18,498 bases of DNA from Oscillospiraceae bacterium. Lineage in GTDB: Bacteria; Bacillota; Clostridia; Oscillospirales; Acutalibacteraceae. Every line of letters begins with the position of its first letter. The stretch's first letter is position 1. Under the pieces are notes generated by a model. The model had not been told where the DNA came from and made no database searches. It worked only from the letters and a program-made list of their open reading frames with translations. The position numbers were made by a program, and so were the translations under genes. The stretch is taken from assembly GCA_022508865.1 (NCBI GenBank), contig JAFLUK010000015.1, forward strand, positions 1 to 18,498, written 5' to 3'. Below, piece after piece: positions 1 through 6,074 of this stretch.

Positions 1-1230
1 TTAGAAAATTTGCATTTGTTGATTGTACGATTTTGTATGAAAGCAATTGAATCTGGAATTAAGAGTTTTAATGATTTTGAATTAGAACTAATACGACACG
101 AAAAATCATTTATATACCATGCTCCTAAAGAAGAAATTTCTTTAAATAACTTATCTATTATCCCAGAAGAAAAATGTATTTATATGTGTGGTATATCTAA
201 TTTAATTCTAGATAAAATAATTAAGTTAGGGGATATAGTTTTATTACCCAAAAATTCTAATTACTTATATTTCAAAATACAACAAGCTTACTTTTACGGA
301 TTAGGAATTAAAAATGAAACTAATCTAGATGAAAAATCGATTAAGATTGACGAAAATTTCCCATATTATGATTTATTTTTTGAATATAACAAAGAGCTTA
401 AACCAGTAACAGTTTGGGATCTAGACGTAATTTTGAATTTTATCTGTTACAATCGAATTGTGGAACCAACTGCTATATTAGAAAACCAACCGTATTGGAA
501 TGTTATATCAAAAACTTTCAGCTTCGATTATACTGCCGAGTTCGCCGATTATATTTGCAATAAAATTCAAAAAGCATTTGATATTTTCGTACTAATTCAT
601 AGTTTTAATTTCGAATCAAGTTCTTTCCCACCATTTGTTGGTATAAATAAATATGGAATTAGGGCAGCAGGTGTTGTAGTTGACAATAATGAGTGTATTA
701 ATAATATTCCAGGGCGAGTATTTGGACAATATAGCGAATCTTTAAAACCTTATACTATGGGTCTATCTCAAATATCGCAAGCATTGTATGGTTGTTTTTT
801 TGATAAACATTCTAATGAAGTTTTTTGTACAAATAGAAATGCATTACATCGCCTTGCTCAAAGCCTATATTTTTATGATTCAACACATTTAATTATAGAA
901 GTTTTCAATATTTTAGATATGCTTTTACCGGAAGAATTAAATAGCAAAAAAATAATAAATCATATTTCCACTTTTATCAGTAAATCAAAATTGGAAAAAT
1001 CAAATATATCAAATGAGTTGAAATCTTTAAAAAGTACGATAAGAGATCCTATAGTACACAGCGGGAAAAGCGTTTTAGATTTGGGATTGCAAGAAAATGA
1101 TATAATAAAGGTAGTCAACAGATTAATTAGTATTATTATTACTTATTGCGAAAACGTCTACTTGCTTGGAGATATAAGTTATAAAGAACTAAAACAAGAA
1201 AAGCAAAGAATACTAAGAGAATTTAACTAA
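1..1230 (+). CDS. Accessory protein with C-terminal HEPN-like RxxxxH motif, 5'-partial
   Basis: The frame is open to the first base of the window, so the start probably lies upstream; the first in-window TTG (10) has no ribosome binding site. About 409 codons are visible. I do not recognise the protein as a whole. The last ~130 residues are helical and carry RDPIVHSGK (R345 and H350 counting from the TTG), which fits the Rx4H signature of HEPN domains, and resembles the R...VH.G stretch of ApeA-type HEPN proteins. HEPN proteins are often RNases in antiviral or toxin systems, but many HEPN-like proteins are not nucleases. The N-terminal ~270 residues have no motif I can name and no clear membrane segment. 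The gene is visibly more AT-rich than its neighbours and lies next to a broken spore-coat operon, which fits horizontal acquisition. Existence of the gene is fairly sure; the HEPN assignment is an inference. Confidence 0.7.
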   Translation, partial: LENLHLLIVRFCMKAIESGIKSFNDFELELIRHEKSFIYHAPKEEISLNNLSIIPEEKCIYMCGISNLILDKIIKLGDIVLLPKNSNYLYFKIQQAYFYGLGIKNETNLDEKSIKIDENFPYYDLFFEYNKELKPVTVWDLDVILNFICYNRIVEPTAILENQPYWNVISKTFSFDYTAEFADYICNKIQKAFDIFVLIHSFNFESSSFPPFVGINKYGIRAAGVVVDNNECINNIPGRVFGQYSESLKPYTMGLSQISQALYGCFFDKHSNEVFCTNRNALHRLAQSLYFYDSTHLIIEVFNILDMLLPEELNSKKIINHISTFISKSKLEKSNISNELKSLKSTIRDPIVHSGKSVLDLGLQENDIIKVVNRLISIIITYCENVYLLGDISYKELKQEKQRILREFN

Positions 1231-1449
1231 GTATGTTTACATATTTCATGGTTTTTTGATGGTTCAAGTCTTTTGCAATTTGTAAATAATATATCTTTAT
1301 CGTGGTATATGGACATTAAAGAAACAAAAGATGTCAAAGTGTCATTTTCGCTGATTTATGGAGTCAAACAATCGGTGGAGCGTATGACTATTAATTTTGA
1401 TGTCGTTGGTTTGTGCCAAGCTGAAGGCGCCATAAATCACTACATTTAA
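1231..1449 (+). pseudogene. Decayed open frame after the HEPN-like gene (gene remnant or 46-residue ORF)
   Basis: Directly after the TAA of the preceding gene, the same frame stays open for 72 more codons to a TAA at 1447-1449. The first ATG in it is at 1309 and would give 46 residues (starting MDIKETKDVKVSF, ending AINHYI). There is no convincing ribosome binding site before that ATG. The 3' half is less AT-rich than the upstream gene, so it more likely derives from a different gene than from read-through. I do not recognise the product. It may be the tail of an element gene left behind by a rearrangement, or not coding at all. Confidence 0.3.
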
Positions 1450-1499
1450 CCGACCCCAAAAGTTAGATTGAAAACTAACTTTTGGGGGTCGGTGTTTTT
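1449..1499 (+). terminator. Long hairpin with T-run; possible terminator built from IS-like ends
   Basis: The arm at 1449-1466 pairs with 1475-1493 over about 18 bp, with a single extra G on the right arm and an 8-nt loop. The right arm is followed by G and five T on the plus strand, as in an intrinsic terminator for the accessory gene. The arms contain GACCCCAAAAGTTAG, which resembles terminal repeats I associate with IS3-family elements, so it may instead be two fused element ends. No transposase is present. Confidence 0.6.
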
Positions 1500-1518
1500 A
1501 TGTAAGAATGGTAAATGT

Positions 1519-1647
1519 TCAACCGGAAATAAAACTATAAATTTTGGGGTATGCACCTCCGTATTGAGTAATTATTATTTTTGCCAGTTTTGGGTTGGTG
1601 CGTTTTATTTTTATTGGATACTGTAGGCGTTTTTCGTATACAAACAT
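1519..1647 (-). pseudogene. cotJC: Truncated spore coat protein CotJC (manganese-catalase family), N-terminal fragment only
   Basis: Immediately downstream of cotJB on the minus strand, an ATG at 1647 with a GGGAGG ribosome binding site (1656-1661) opens a frame reading MFVYEKRLQYPIKIK and, slightly later, NPKLAKIIITQYGG, which is the familiar start of CotJC. Full CotJC is a manganese-catalase-like coat protein of roughly 190-200 residues. Here the likeness stops after QYGG (about 1555). The frame then runs through ~11 unrelated codons to a TGA at 1519-1521. I translated the sequence beyond 1555 by eye and saw nothing CotJC-like. The gene is therefore cut by a deletion or by insertion of foreign DNA, not by a simple frameshift. 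It is the third gene of the cotJABC operon. Confidence 0.8.
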
Positions 1648-1650
1648 TGG

Positions 1651-1893
1651 TTAAACCTCCCAAGGCCAAGGGCCTTTTATCCATTGAACAGGGCTTGTTG
1701 CATCTCTGCTGTATAGCGGTCCATAGGTTTGCTCATATTTTTCTCTCAAAGGTACAAATTCCAGTTCAAGCTTGGCTATCTTTTCGGCAGCTTCCTTTGA
1801 GTCAGGGTGAGTGTCCTGAAAAAGTCTTAACTCATACATTGCAAATTCAACAGAAGAAAGCTTTTTCAGCAGGATTTCTCTTTCAGTCATCAT
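1651..1893 (-). CDS. cotJB: Spore coat protein CotJB
   Basis: An 80-residue protein of the CotJB family, a small partner protein in the CotJ coat layer of endospores. It begins MMTEREILLKKLSSVEFAM, has the conserved THPDSKEA stretch, and ends in the tryptophan/proline-rich motif KGPWPWEV that is typical of the family. Length is normal. Two adjacent ATG codons (1893 and 1890) are possible starts; a GGAGG about 6 to 9 bases upstream serves either. The start overlaps the end of cotJA by 11 bases, so the two are translationally coupled. Only 3 bases separate its stop codon from the start of the truncated cotJC. Expected to be expressed in the mother cell during sporulation. Identification is confident. 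Confidence 0.88.
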   Translation of the reverse strand: MMTEREILLKKLSSVEFAMYELRLFQDTHPDSKEAAEKIAKLELEFVPLREKYEQTYGPLYSRDATSPVQWIKGPWPWEV

Positions 1894-2095
1894 TCATATC
1901 CTCCATATTTCCCATGCATTTTTGCCCGTAAAAAGGCTTGTTCAAAGATGGAAAAATAGTTCCGTTTTCAAACCCTTGGGCAATTGAATATAGCTTTGGG
2001 TCATTGCCCTGATATGGTACATAAGCCATAGCCTCTGTGTAGTCCTTTGGAATAGGACTTATGCCATAGCTTTGGAAAATCTCATTTTCAATCAA
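1883..2095 (-). CDS. cotJA: Spore coat associated protein CotJA
   Basis: A 70-residue protein with the CotJA family features: MAYVPYQ near the middle and GTIFPSLNKPFYG toward the end. It is the first gene of the cotJ spore-coat operon. The start is TTG at 2095, chosen because an AAAGGAG ribosome binding site sits 8 bases upstream and no better-placed ATG exists. Its last codons overlap cotJB. A candidate sigma-E promoter lies about 95 bases upstream. CotJA, CotJB and CotJC are known to depend on each other in the coat, so the loss of cotJC raises the question of whether this operon is still functional. Confidence 0.87.
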   Translation of the reverse strand: MIENEIFQSYGISPIPKDYTEAMAYVPYQGNDPKLYSIAQGFENGTIFPSLNKPFYGQKCMGNMEDMNDD

Positions 2096-2188
2096 TTGTA
2101 ATTCTCCTTTGCAGCCGCAATCACTGATTTTGTGGTTGCCTGATATATTCTTTTTGGGTTACGCAACTTTGGCATAGCCTCTGTTAAT

Positions 2189-2216
2189 ATTGTATGAGAT
2201 TAATACTTAAATGTGC
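2189..2216 (-). promoter_or_regulatory. Candidate sigma-E (sporulation mother-cell) promoter for cotJAB
   Basis: On the minus strand the -10 element CATACAAT (2189-2196) matches the sigma-E consensus exactly. The -35 element GCACATT (2210-2216) is 13 bases upstream and differs at one position from the GCATATT form. cotJABC of Bacillus subtilis is known to be sigma-E controlled, which supports the reading. No sigma-A box competes in this interval. Confidence 0.5.
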
Positions 2217-2242
2217 TGATGTCATATGGTTGCTATAATTCT

Positions 2243-2283
2243 AAAAAAGAAAAACCTGCCAATGCTTATGTGCAATGACAGGT
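2243..2283 (-). terminator. Intrinsic terminator of the esterase lipoprotein gene
   Basis: Read on the minus strand, 2283-2272 pairs with 2265-2254 in a 12-bp stem with one U-U mismatch, one G-U pair and a 6-nt loop, followed by a run of T interrupted by one C. It lies 15 bases after the stop codon of the esterase gene and insulates the cotJ operon from it. Confidence 0.85.
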
Positions 2284-2297
2284 AGTTTAATAAATTC

Positions 2298-3521
2298 TTA
2301 TTTATCGTTTGGAAAGGCAAAGCGGAGGAATTCAGGAAAAACATTTCTCCAATAATGTTCATTGTGGCAGGCTTCCTTATATTCTCTGAAGGCTACCTTA
2401 TCTTTAGGATAATTCACCTTATCAAGGTAGGTCAGCATATCTTTAGCTGAAGTGTAGAGCTGACTTTCCAGCTCATCACCGTTGCCGTTATAGATGTATA
2501 CAAATGGCTCATTGCCATTGAAATTGATTTTCTTAAGGTAATCTACCCAGACATTCTCATCATAAAGCAGAAAAGCAGGGGAAAGGGCGCCGATTGTGCC
2601 AAATTTATCAGGATGCTCCATACCAATATAAAAGGCTTCAATACCACCTGAAGAGCTACCGCATACAGAGGTGCTTTGTCTGTCGGTAAGTATATTGTAG
2701 TTCTTTTTCATATACGGCATTACAGTGTTCACAACAAAATCCGAAAAAATCTTACCTGTGCCGTTTTCAAATTCTTCGTGACTCAAATTCTCGACCTCTG
2801 CAAGAGGACCTAAGTTTGGTGTAAGCTCACTGTCGCGGTTGCCGTCTCCGTCATCAATGCCAACTATAATGCAATTGTTGCCGCTGTTGGCTTTCATAGA
2901 TTCTGCACTTTGGGCTACATTCCAGCTTCCGTAGGTGGTGGACGCTTTTTCAAACATATTCTGACCATCACACAGGTAAATTACAGGATATTTTGTACTC
3001 TTGTCATTTTTATCATAATCCTCGGGAGTCCAGATAAAGATATTTTTTTCAATACCCTTATTGTATTTTAATGCTACAGTTTCAAAGGGTACATTTTCTT
3101 TTACATCATTTTCATTGTTTTCGTCATAGACAAAGGGGATTCCCACACTGCCCTGTGAAGTGCCGCCTGTAAGATAGTAGCCGCTTACATATTCGTTAAA
3201 CACAAGAACAATGGATTTGTCTGTGTCATCGCTGATAAAACGCACTCTGTCAAATTTATCAGTATCTCCTGCACAGGAATATGTGGAATAATCCTCACCC
3301 TTTTTAATCAACTCCATTGTAACGGTTTCTGTATTATTTGTTGTGGTGCTTGTAAAAGTTGCAGTGATTCTGTCGGGAGAATATGGCTCCTTTACATAAA
3401 TTCTGTGACCTTTGCCACTGTATGGTTCCTTCAACTTGTCATCTCCTTTTTCTGTACACCCGTATGTAAAAATGGTCAGCAATACGGATAATATAGTTAT
3501 CATTGCTAAATATCTCTTCAA
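2298..3521 (-). CDS. Secreted esterase lipoprotein (PF00756 / enterochelin-esterase-like alpha/beta hydrolase)
   Basis: A 407-residue protein. The start is taken as TTG at 3521 (MKRYLAMITIL...), since AGAGGTGG lies at the right distance; the GTG further upstream overlaps that ribosome binding site. A hydrophobic signal peptide ends at a cysteine (residue 22, TYGC), probably lipidated, although T at -3 makes the lipobox weak. Residues ~35-125 look like a beta-rich accessory domain, possibly carbohydrate binding. The hydrolase domain follows: VIYLCDGQNMF is the usual N-terminal strand, GSSSGG (nucleophile Ser290) the elbow, Asp349 in YNGNGDEL the likely acid, and His386 or His389 in CHNEHYW the base. 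The fold is typical of acyl, acetyl or feruloyl esterases acting outside the cell, for example on plant polysaccharide esters; the substrate cannot be told. It is a single-gene unit divergent from the purine permease. Confidence 0.85.
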   Translation of the reverse strand: MKRYLAMITILSVLLTIFTYGCTEKGDDKLKEPYSGKGHRIYVKEPYSPDRITATFTSTTTNNTETVTMELIKKGEDYSTYSCAGDTDKFDRVRFISDDTDKSIVLVFNEYVSGYYLTGGTSQGSVGIPFVYDENNENDVKENVPFETVALKYNKGIEKNIFIWTPEDYDKNDKSTKYPVIYLCDGQNMFEKASTTYGSWNVAQSAESMKANSGNNCIIVGIDDGDGNRDSELTPNLGPLAEVENLSHEEFENGTGKIFSDFVVNTVMPYMKKNYNILTDRQSTSVCGSSSGGIEAFYIGMEHPDKFGTIGALSPAFLLYDENVWVDYLKKINFNGNEPFVYIYNGNGDELESQLYTSAKDMLTYLDKVNYPKDKVAFREYKEACHNEHYWRNVFPEFLRFAFPNDK

Positions 3522-3542
3522 TATTACCACCTCTTACAAAAT

Positions 3543-3570
3543 ATTGTATCAGATATATATTTTTCGTCAA
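3543..3570 (-). promoter_or_regulatory. Sigma-A-type promoter of the esterase gene
   Basis: On the minus strand TTGACG (3565-3570), a 16-base spacer and TACAAT (3543-3548) preceded by TGA, an extended -10. It lies 22 bases upstream of the TTG start. Confidence 0.6.
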
Positions 3571-3609
3571 GCATTATGAAAAAAATAGTATAAAATTTAT
3601 ATTTTGTAC

Positions 3610-3638
3610 TTGTAATTTCCAAGATAATCCATTACAAT
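3610..3638 (+). promoter_or_regulatory. Sigma-A-type promoter of the purine permease
   Basis: TTGTAA (3610-3615), a 17-base spacer and TACAAT (3633-3638). Transcription would start near 3645, giving a leader of about 58 bases before the ATG at 3703. Confidence 0.6.
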
Positions 3639-3645
3639 ATAGATG

Positions 3646-3675
3646 TACAATATATTGTGGCTTGGCAATATTGTA
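3646..3675 (+). repeat. Inverted repeat in the leader of the purine permease
   Basis: TACAATAT (3646-3653) and ATATTGTA (3668-3675) are perfect inverted copies around a 14-base spacer, located between the promoter and the ribosome binding site. It could be a repressor operator or a weak leader hairpin. No purine-riboswitch core is seen here. Confidence 0.5.
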
Positions 3676-3702
3676 TACACAATTTATGAGAGGGGTAGAA
3701 AA

Positions 3703-5097
3703 ATGGAAAAACTTTTCAAACTCAAGCAGAACGGCACCAATGTTAAAACAGAAATTGTTGCCGGAATTACAACTTTCCTTGCAATGGCTTATATACTTGC
3801 AGTTAACCCAAGTATTTTGTCAGCAGCAGGAATGGACTCGGGGGCAATCTTTGCAGCAACTGCAGTATCAGCAGCTTTTGCAACATTAATTATGGCCTTC
3901 TTTGCAAATTATCCTGTAGCACTTGCCTCAGGTATGGGACTTAATGCATACTTTGCGTTTACTGTAGTTCCTGATTTGGCAAAACAGGGTATTACAAATC
4001 CTTGGCAGGTTGCACTGACAGCAATACTTGTAGAAGGTATTATTTTTATAATTCTTTCTATCTTCAAGTTCCGTGAAACATTGGTAAACAAGGTTCCTGC
4101 AAACTTAAAGTATGGTATCTCTGCAGGTATCGGCTTGTTTATTACAATCATTGGTCTTAAGGGTGCAGGCGTTGTTACAACAGACGCATACTATGACGGT
4201 ACAGCTGTTCAGTCATCAACACTGGTTAAGCTGGGCGATTTAGGCTCTGCCGATGTTGTACTTGCAATTGTGGGCATACTTATTGTTGCAACACTTTGGC
4301 ACTTTAAGGTTAAGGGCTCTATCCTTATCGGTATCCTTGCAACATGGGTGCTTGGCATTATTTCAGAGCTTGCAGGCTGGTATCAGGGTATTTCTCTCAT
4401 TCCTGATTTTGCAAACTATTCAGTATTTGCACCTGTTCAGACAATGGCTTCCGAAACATTCCTTAAGTTTGACTTTGGTTATGTTGCTTCCAATGTTGTT
4501 AATTTTGCAGTAATTGTATTTGCATTTCTGTTTGTTGATTTGTTTGATACAGTTGGTACACTTATCGGTGTTGCACAGCAGGGAGGAATGCTGAATAAGA
4601 ACGGCGAACTCCCAAGAGCAGGCAGAGCGCTTATGGCTGACGCTGTCGGTACTTGTGCAGGTGCTTGTCTTGGTACATCAACAGTTACATCATATGTTGA
4701 GTCCACAACAGGTGTTGCAGAGGGCGGCCGTACAGGTCTTACAGCTTTGACATCAGGTGTGATGTTCCTTTTGGCACTTCCGCTTTATCCTATTTTCCTT
4801 GCTATTCCTTCTTTTGCAACAGCTCCTGCTCTTGTATTTGTAGGACTTTTGATGCTTAAGAATGTTACAAAGATGAACTTTGACGACGACATTGCTGATA
4901 CAGTTGGCGGCTTTATGGCTGTTATTATGATGCCGTTTGCATATTCAATTGCAACAGGTATTATGTTTGGTATCATTTCTTGGGTTATCCTCAAGGTTGT
5001 TACAGGCAAAATCAAGGACGTTCATCCTGTTATGTGGGTTGCATTTGCACTGTTTGTTGTAAGAATTATAACAATCATTATGGGCATTTCTTCATAA
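3703..5097 (+). CDS. AzgA-like guanine/hypoxanthine/adenine permease (NCS2 superfamily)
   Basis: A 464-residue integral membrane protein importing purine bases by proton symport. The start at 3703 (MEKLFKLKQ) has AGGGG 7 bases upstream; in-frame starts further upstream lack one. Family signatures are GMGLNAYFAFTVV in the third membrane segment, LFVDLFDTVGTLIG, and the highly conserved STVTSYVESTTGVAEGGRTG region, all of which line the substrate site in the NCS2 fold. Hydrophobic segments fill almost the whole length, as expected for about 12-14 transmembrane passes, and the length is normal for the AzgA branch. It stands alone between its own promoter and a terminator. The exact purine preference cannot be read from the sequence. 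Confidence 0.93.
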   Translation: MEKLFKLKQNGTNVKTEIVAGITTFLAMAYILAVNPSILSAAGMDSGAIFAATAVSAAFATLIMAFFANYPVALASGMGLNAYFAFTVVPDLAKQGITNPWQVALTAILVEGIIFIILSIFKFRETLVNKVPANLKYGISAGIGLFITIIGLKGAGVVTTDAYYDGTAVQSSTLVKLGDLGSADVVLAIVGILIVATLWHFKVKGSILIGILATWVLGIISELAGWYQGISLIPDFANYSVFAPVQTMASETFLKFDFGYVASNVVNFAVIVFAFLFVDLFDTVGTLIGVAQQGGMLNKNGELPRAGRALMADAVGTCAGACLGTSTVTSYVESTTGVAEGGRTGLTALTSGVMFLLALPLYPIFLAIPSFATAPALVFVGLLMLKNVTKMNFDDDIADTVGGFMAVIMMPFAYSIATGIMFGIISWVILKVVTGKIKDVHPVMWVAFALFVVRIITIIMGISS

Positions 5098-5131
5098 GGA
5101 TTATTAAATTATTAATAATATTACATAAAAT

Positions 5132-5168
5132 TGACCGGCATCGTTTCAGAATGGTGTCGGTCATTTTG
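5132..5168 (+). terminator. Intrinsic terminator of the purine permease
   Basis: TGACCGGCATC (5132-5142) pairs with GGTGTCGGTCA (5153-5163), with G-U pairs and a 10-nt loop, followed by TTTTG. It lies 34 bases after the permease stop codon. Confidence 0.85.
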
Positions 5169-5174
5169 TCATAC

Positions 5175-5203
5175 TTGAAAAATTTAATTAACTGTGTTAC
5201 AAT
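5175..5203 (+). promoter_or_regulatory. Sigma-A-type promoter of the riboswitch-controlled queuosine operon
   Basis: TTGAAA (5175-5180), a 17-base spacer and TACAAT (5198-5203), preceded by TGT (extended -10). Transcription should begin near 5210, about ten bases before the first paired base of the riboswitch. Confidence 0.7.
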
Positions 5204-5219
5204 GTAAAAAGAGTAATCA

Positions 5220-5259
5220 CGTCAGTTCGGAACCATCCTGACGATAAACAAAACTACGG
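5220..5259 (+). promoter_or_regulatory. preQ1-I-like riboswitch aptamer
   Basis: A 6-bp stem P1 (5220-5225 with 5238-5243) encloses a loop starting UUC and ending in C (5237) next to the stem. It is followed by the A-rich tail AUAAACAAAACUACGG (5244-5259). This matches the H-type pseudoknot of class I preQ1 riboswitches (compare UUC..., the preQ1-pairing C just before the 3' side of P1, and the AUAAAAAACUAA-like tail of Bacillus). A short P2 can form between loop bases C5228, G5229 and G5230 and tail bases G5258, C5257 and C5254. The loop is a little longer than in model members and P2 is not textbook, so another preQ1 class (for example class III) is possible. The downstream genes are a queuosine-salvage pair, which strongly supports the call. 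Just downstream, GGCAG (5264-5268) and CTGCC (5273-5277) form a small hairpin inside the expression platform. Confidence 0.75.
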
Positions 5260-5300
5260 AGTTGGCAGAATACTGCCTTGTTGTTTTATATCATCAGATT

Positions 5301-5336
5301 AAAGGGTGCCGTAGTGCGCCCTTTTTATTTTGTTTT
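5301..5336 (+). terminator. Riboswitch-controlled intrinsic terminator with competing antiterminator
   Basis: A 9-bp stem with one U-G pair (5301-5309 with 5316-5324) and a 6-nt loop is followed by a T-rich tract (5322-5336), ending just before the ribosome binding site of the radical SAM gene. The aptamer tail ACTACGG (5253-5259) is perfectly complementary to CCGTAGT (5309-5315), which is the loop and one stem base of the terminator. The two pairings exclude each other. Ligand binding holds the tail in the pseudoknot and would let the terminator form, giving an OFF switch. Confidence 0.8.
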
Positions 5337-5345
5337 GAGGAAAAT

Positions 5346-6074
5346 ATGGAGAGATATAGCTTAATAAAAAGTAAAAATCCCAGAGAGATTGTACTTCTCA
5401 GGGGCAGTGGATGTAAATGGAAAAAGTGTACATTTTGTGATTATCATTTGGATTGTTCTAAAAATGAGAATGAAAATTATGAAATTAACAAAAAGGCTTT
5501 GGAGAAAGTAAGGGGAATTTACGGTAGGTTGGAGGTAGTCAATTCAGGCAGTTTTTGTGATTTGGACAGCAAAACTATTGCCCTGATTATCAAAATCTGT
5601 AAAGATAATAATATTTCCATAGTGCATTTTGAGACCCATTATATCCACAGAAAAGAAGTTAATTCTTTAAAGGAATTATTCAACAGAGAAAACATTACTG
5701 TAAAAATAAAAACAGGCGTAGAAACCTTTGATGTTCATTACCGGGAAAAAATAATGAAAAAGGGCTTTGGCTATGCCCTTCCCCGTGAGATTAGTGATTA
5801 TGCTGATGAGGTTTGTCTGCTGTTTGGGCTTGGCGGTCAGACAGAAAAAAGTATGATAAATGACATTGAAACAGGACTAAAACATTTTGAACGAGTGTGC
5901 ATAAACATTATGAATGAAAACTCCACAGATGTTAAGCCTGATAATGATGTGATAGAACTTTTTAAGGAGAAAATTGCACCCAAATATATTGATAACCACA
6001 GGGTGGATATTCTAATAAACAATACTGATTTTGGTGTTGGAGCACCTGATGAGGACAGGGAGGAAGAAAAATGA
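5346..6074 (+). CDS. queL: Radical SAM enzyme, candidate queuine lyase (QueL-like)
   Basis: A 242-residue protein starting at ATG 5346 (MERYSLIKSKN) after GAGG; the frame is open further upstream but that part lies in the riboswitch. Residues C23, C28 and C31 in GCKWKKCTFCDYH form a CX4CX2C cluster, a variant of the usual CX3CX2C of radical SAM enzymes, placed near the N-terminus as expected for the 4Fe-4S/SAM site. FGLGGQTEKSM is the later SAM-contacting region, and NENSTDVKPDN resembles a C-terminal radical SAM strand. The preQ1-type riboswitch upstream and the queuosine-precursor transporter that overlaps its end point to 7-deazaguanine salvage. In Clostridioides difficile a radical SAM enzyme, QueL, converts queuine to preQ1; this gene is a good candidate for the same step. 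The QueL name is inferred from context and size, not from a recognised QueL-specific motif. Confidence 0.65.
   Translation: MERYSLIKSKNPREIVLLRGSGCKWKKCTFCDYHLDCSKNENENYEINKKALEKVRGIYGRLEVVNSGSFCDLDSKTIALIIKICKDNNISIVHFETHYIHRKEVNSLKELFNRENITVKIKTGVETFDVHYREKIMKKGFGYALPREISDYADEVCLLFGLGGQTEKSMINDIETGLKHFERVCINIMNENSTDVKPDNDVIELFKEKIAPKYIDNHRVDILINNTDFGVGAPDEDREEEK

Noticed and set aside
1581..1931. 116-codon plus-strand frame
   Set aside because: It is antisense to cotJB and the cotJC fragment, whose family motifs are clear on the minus strand.
3640..3702. Guanine riboswitch before the purine permease
   Set aside because: The leader is only ~58 bases and lacks the three-way-junction core sequences of the purine aptamer.
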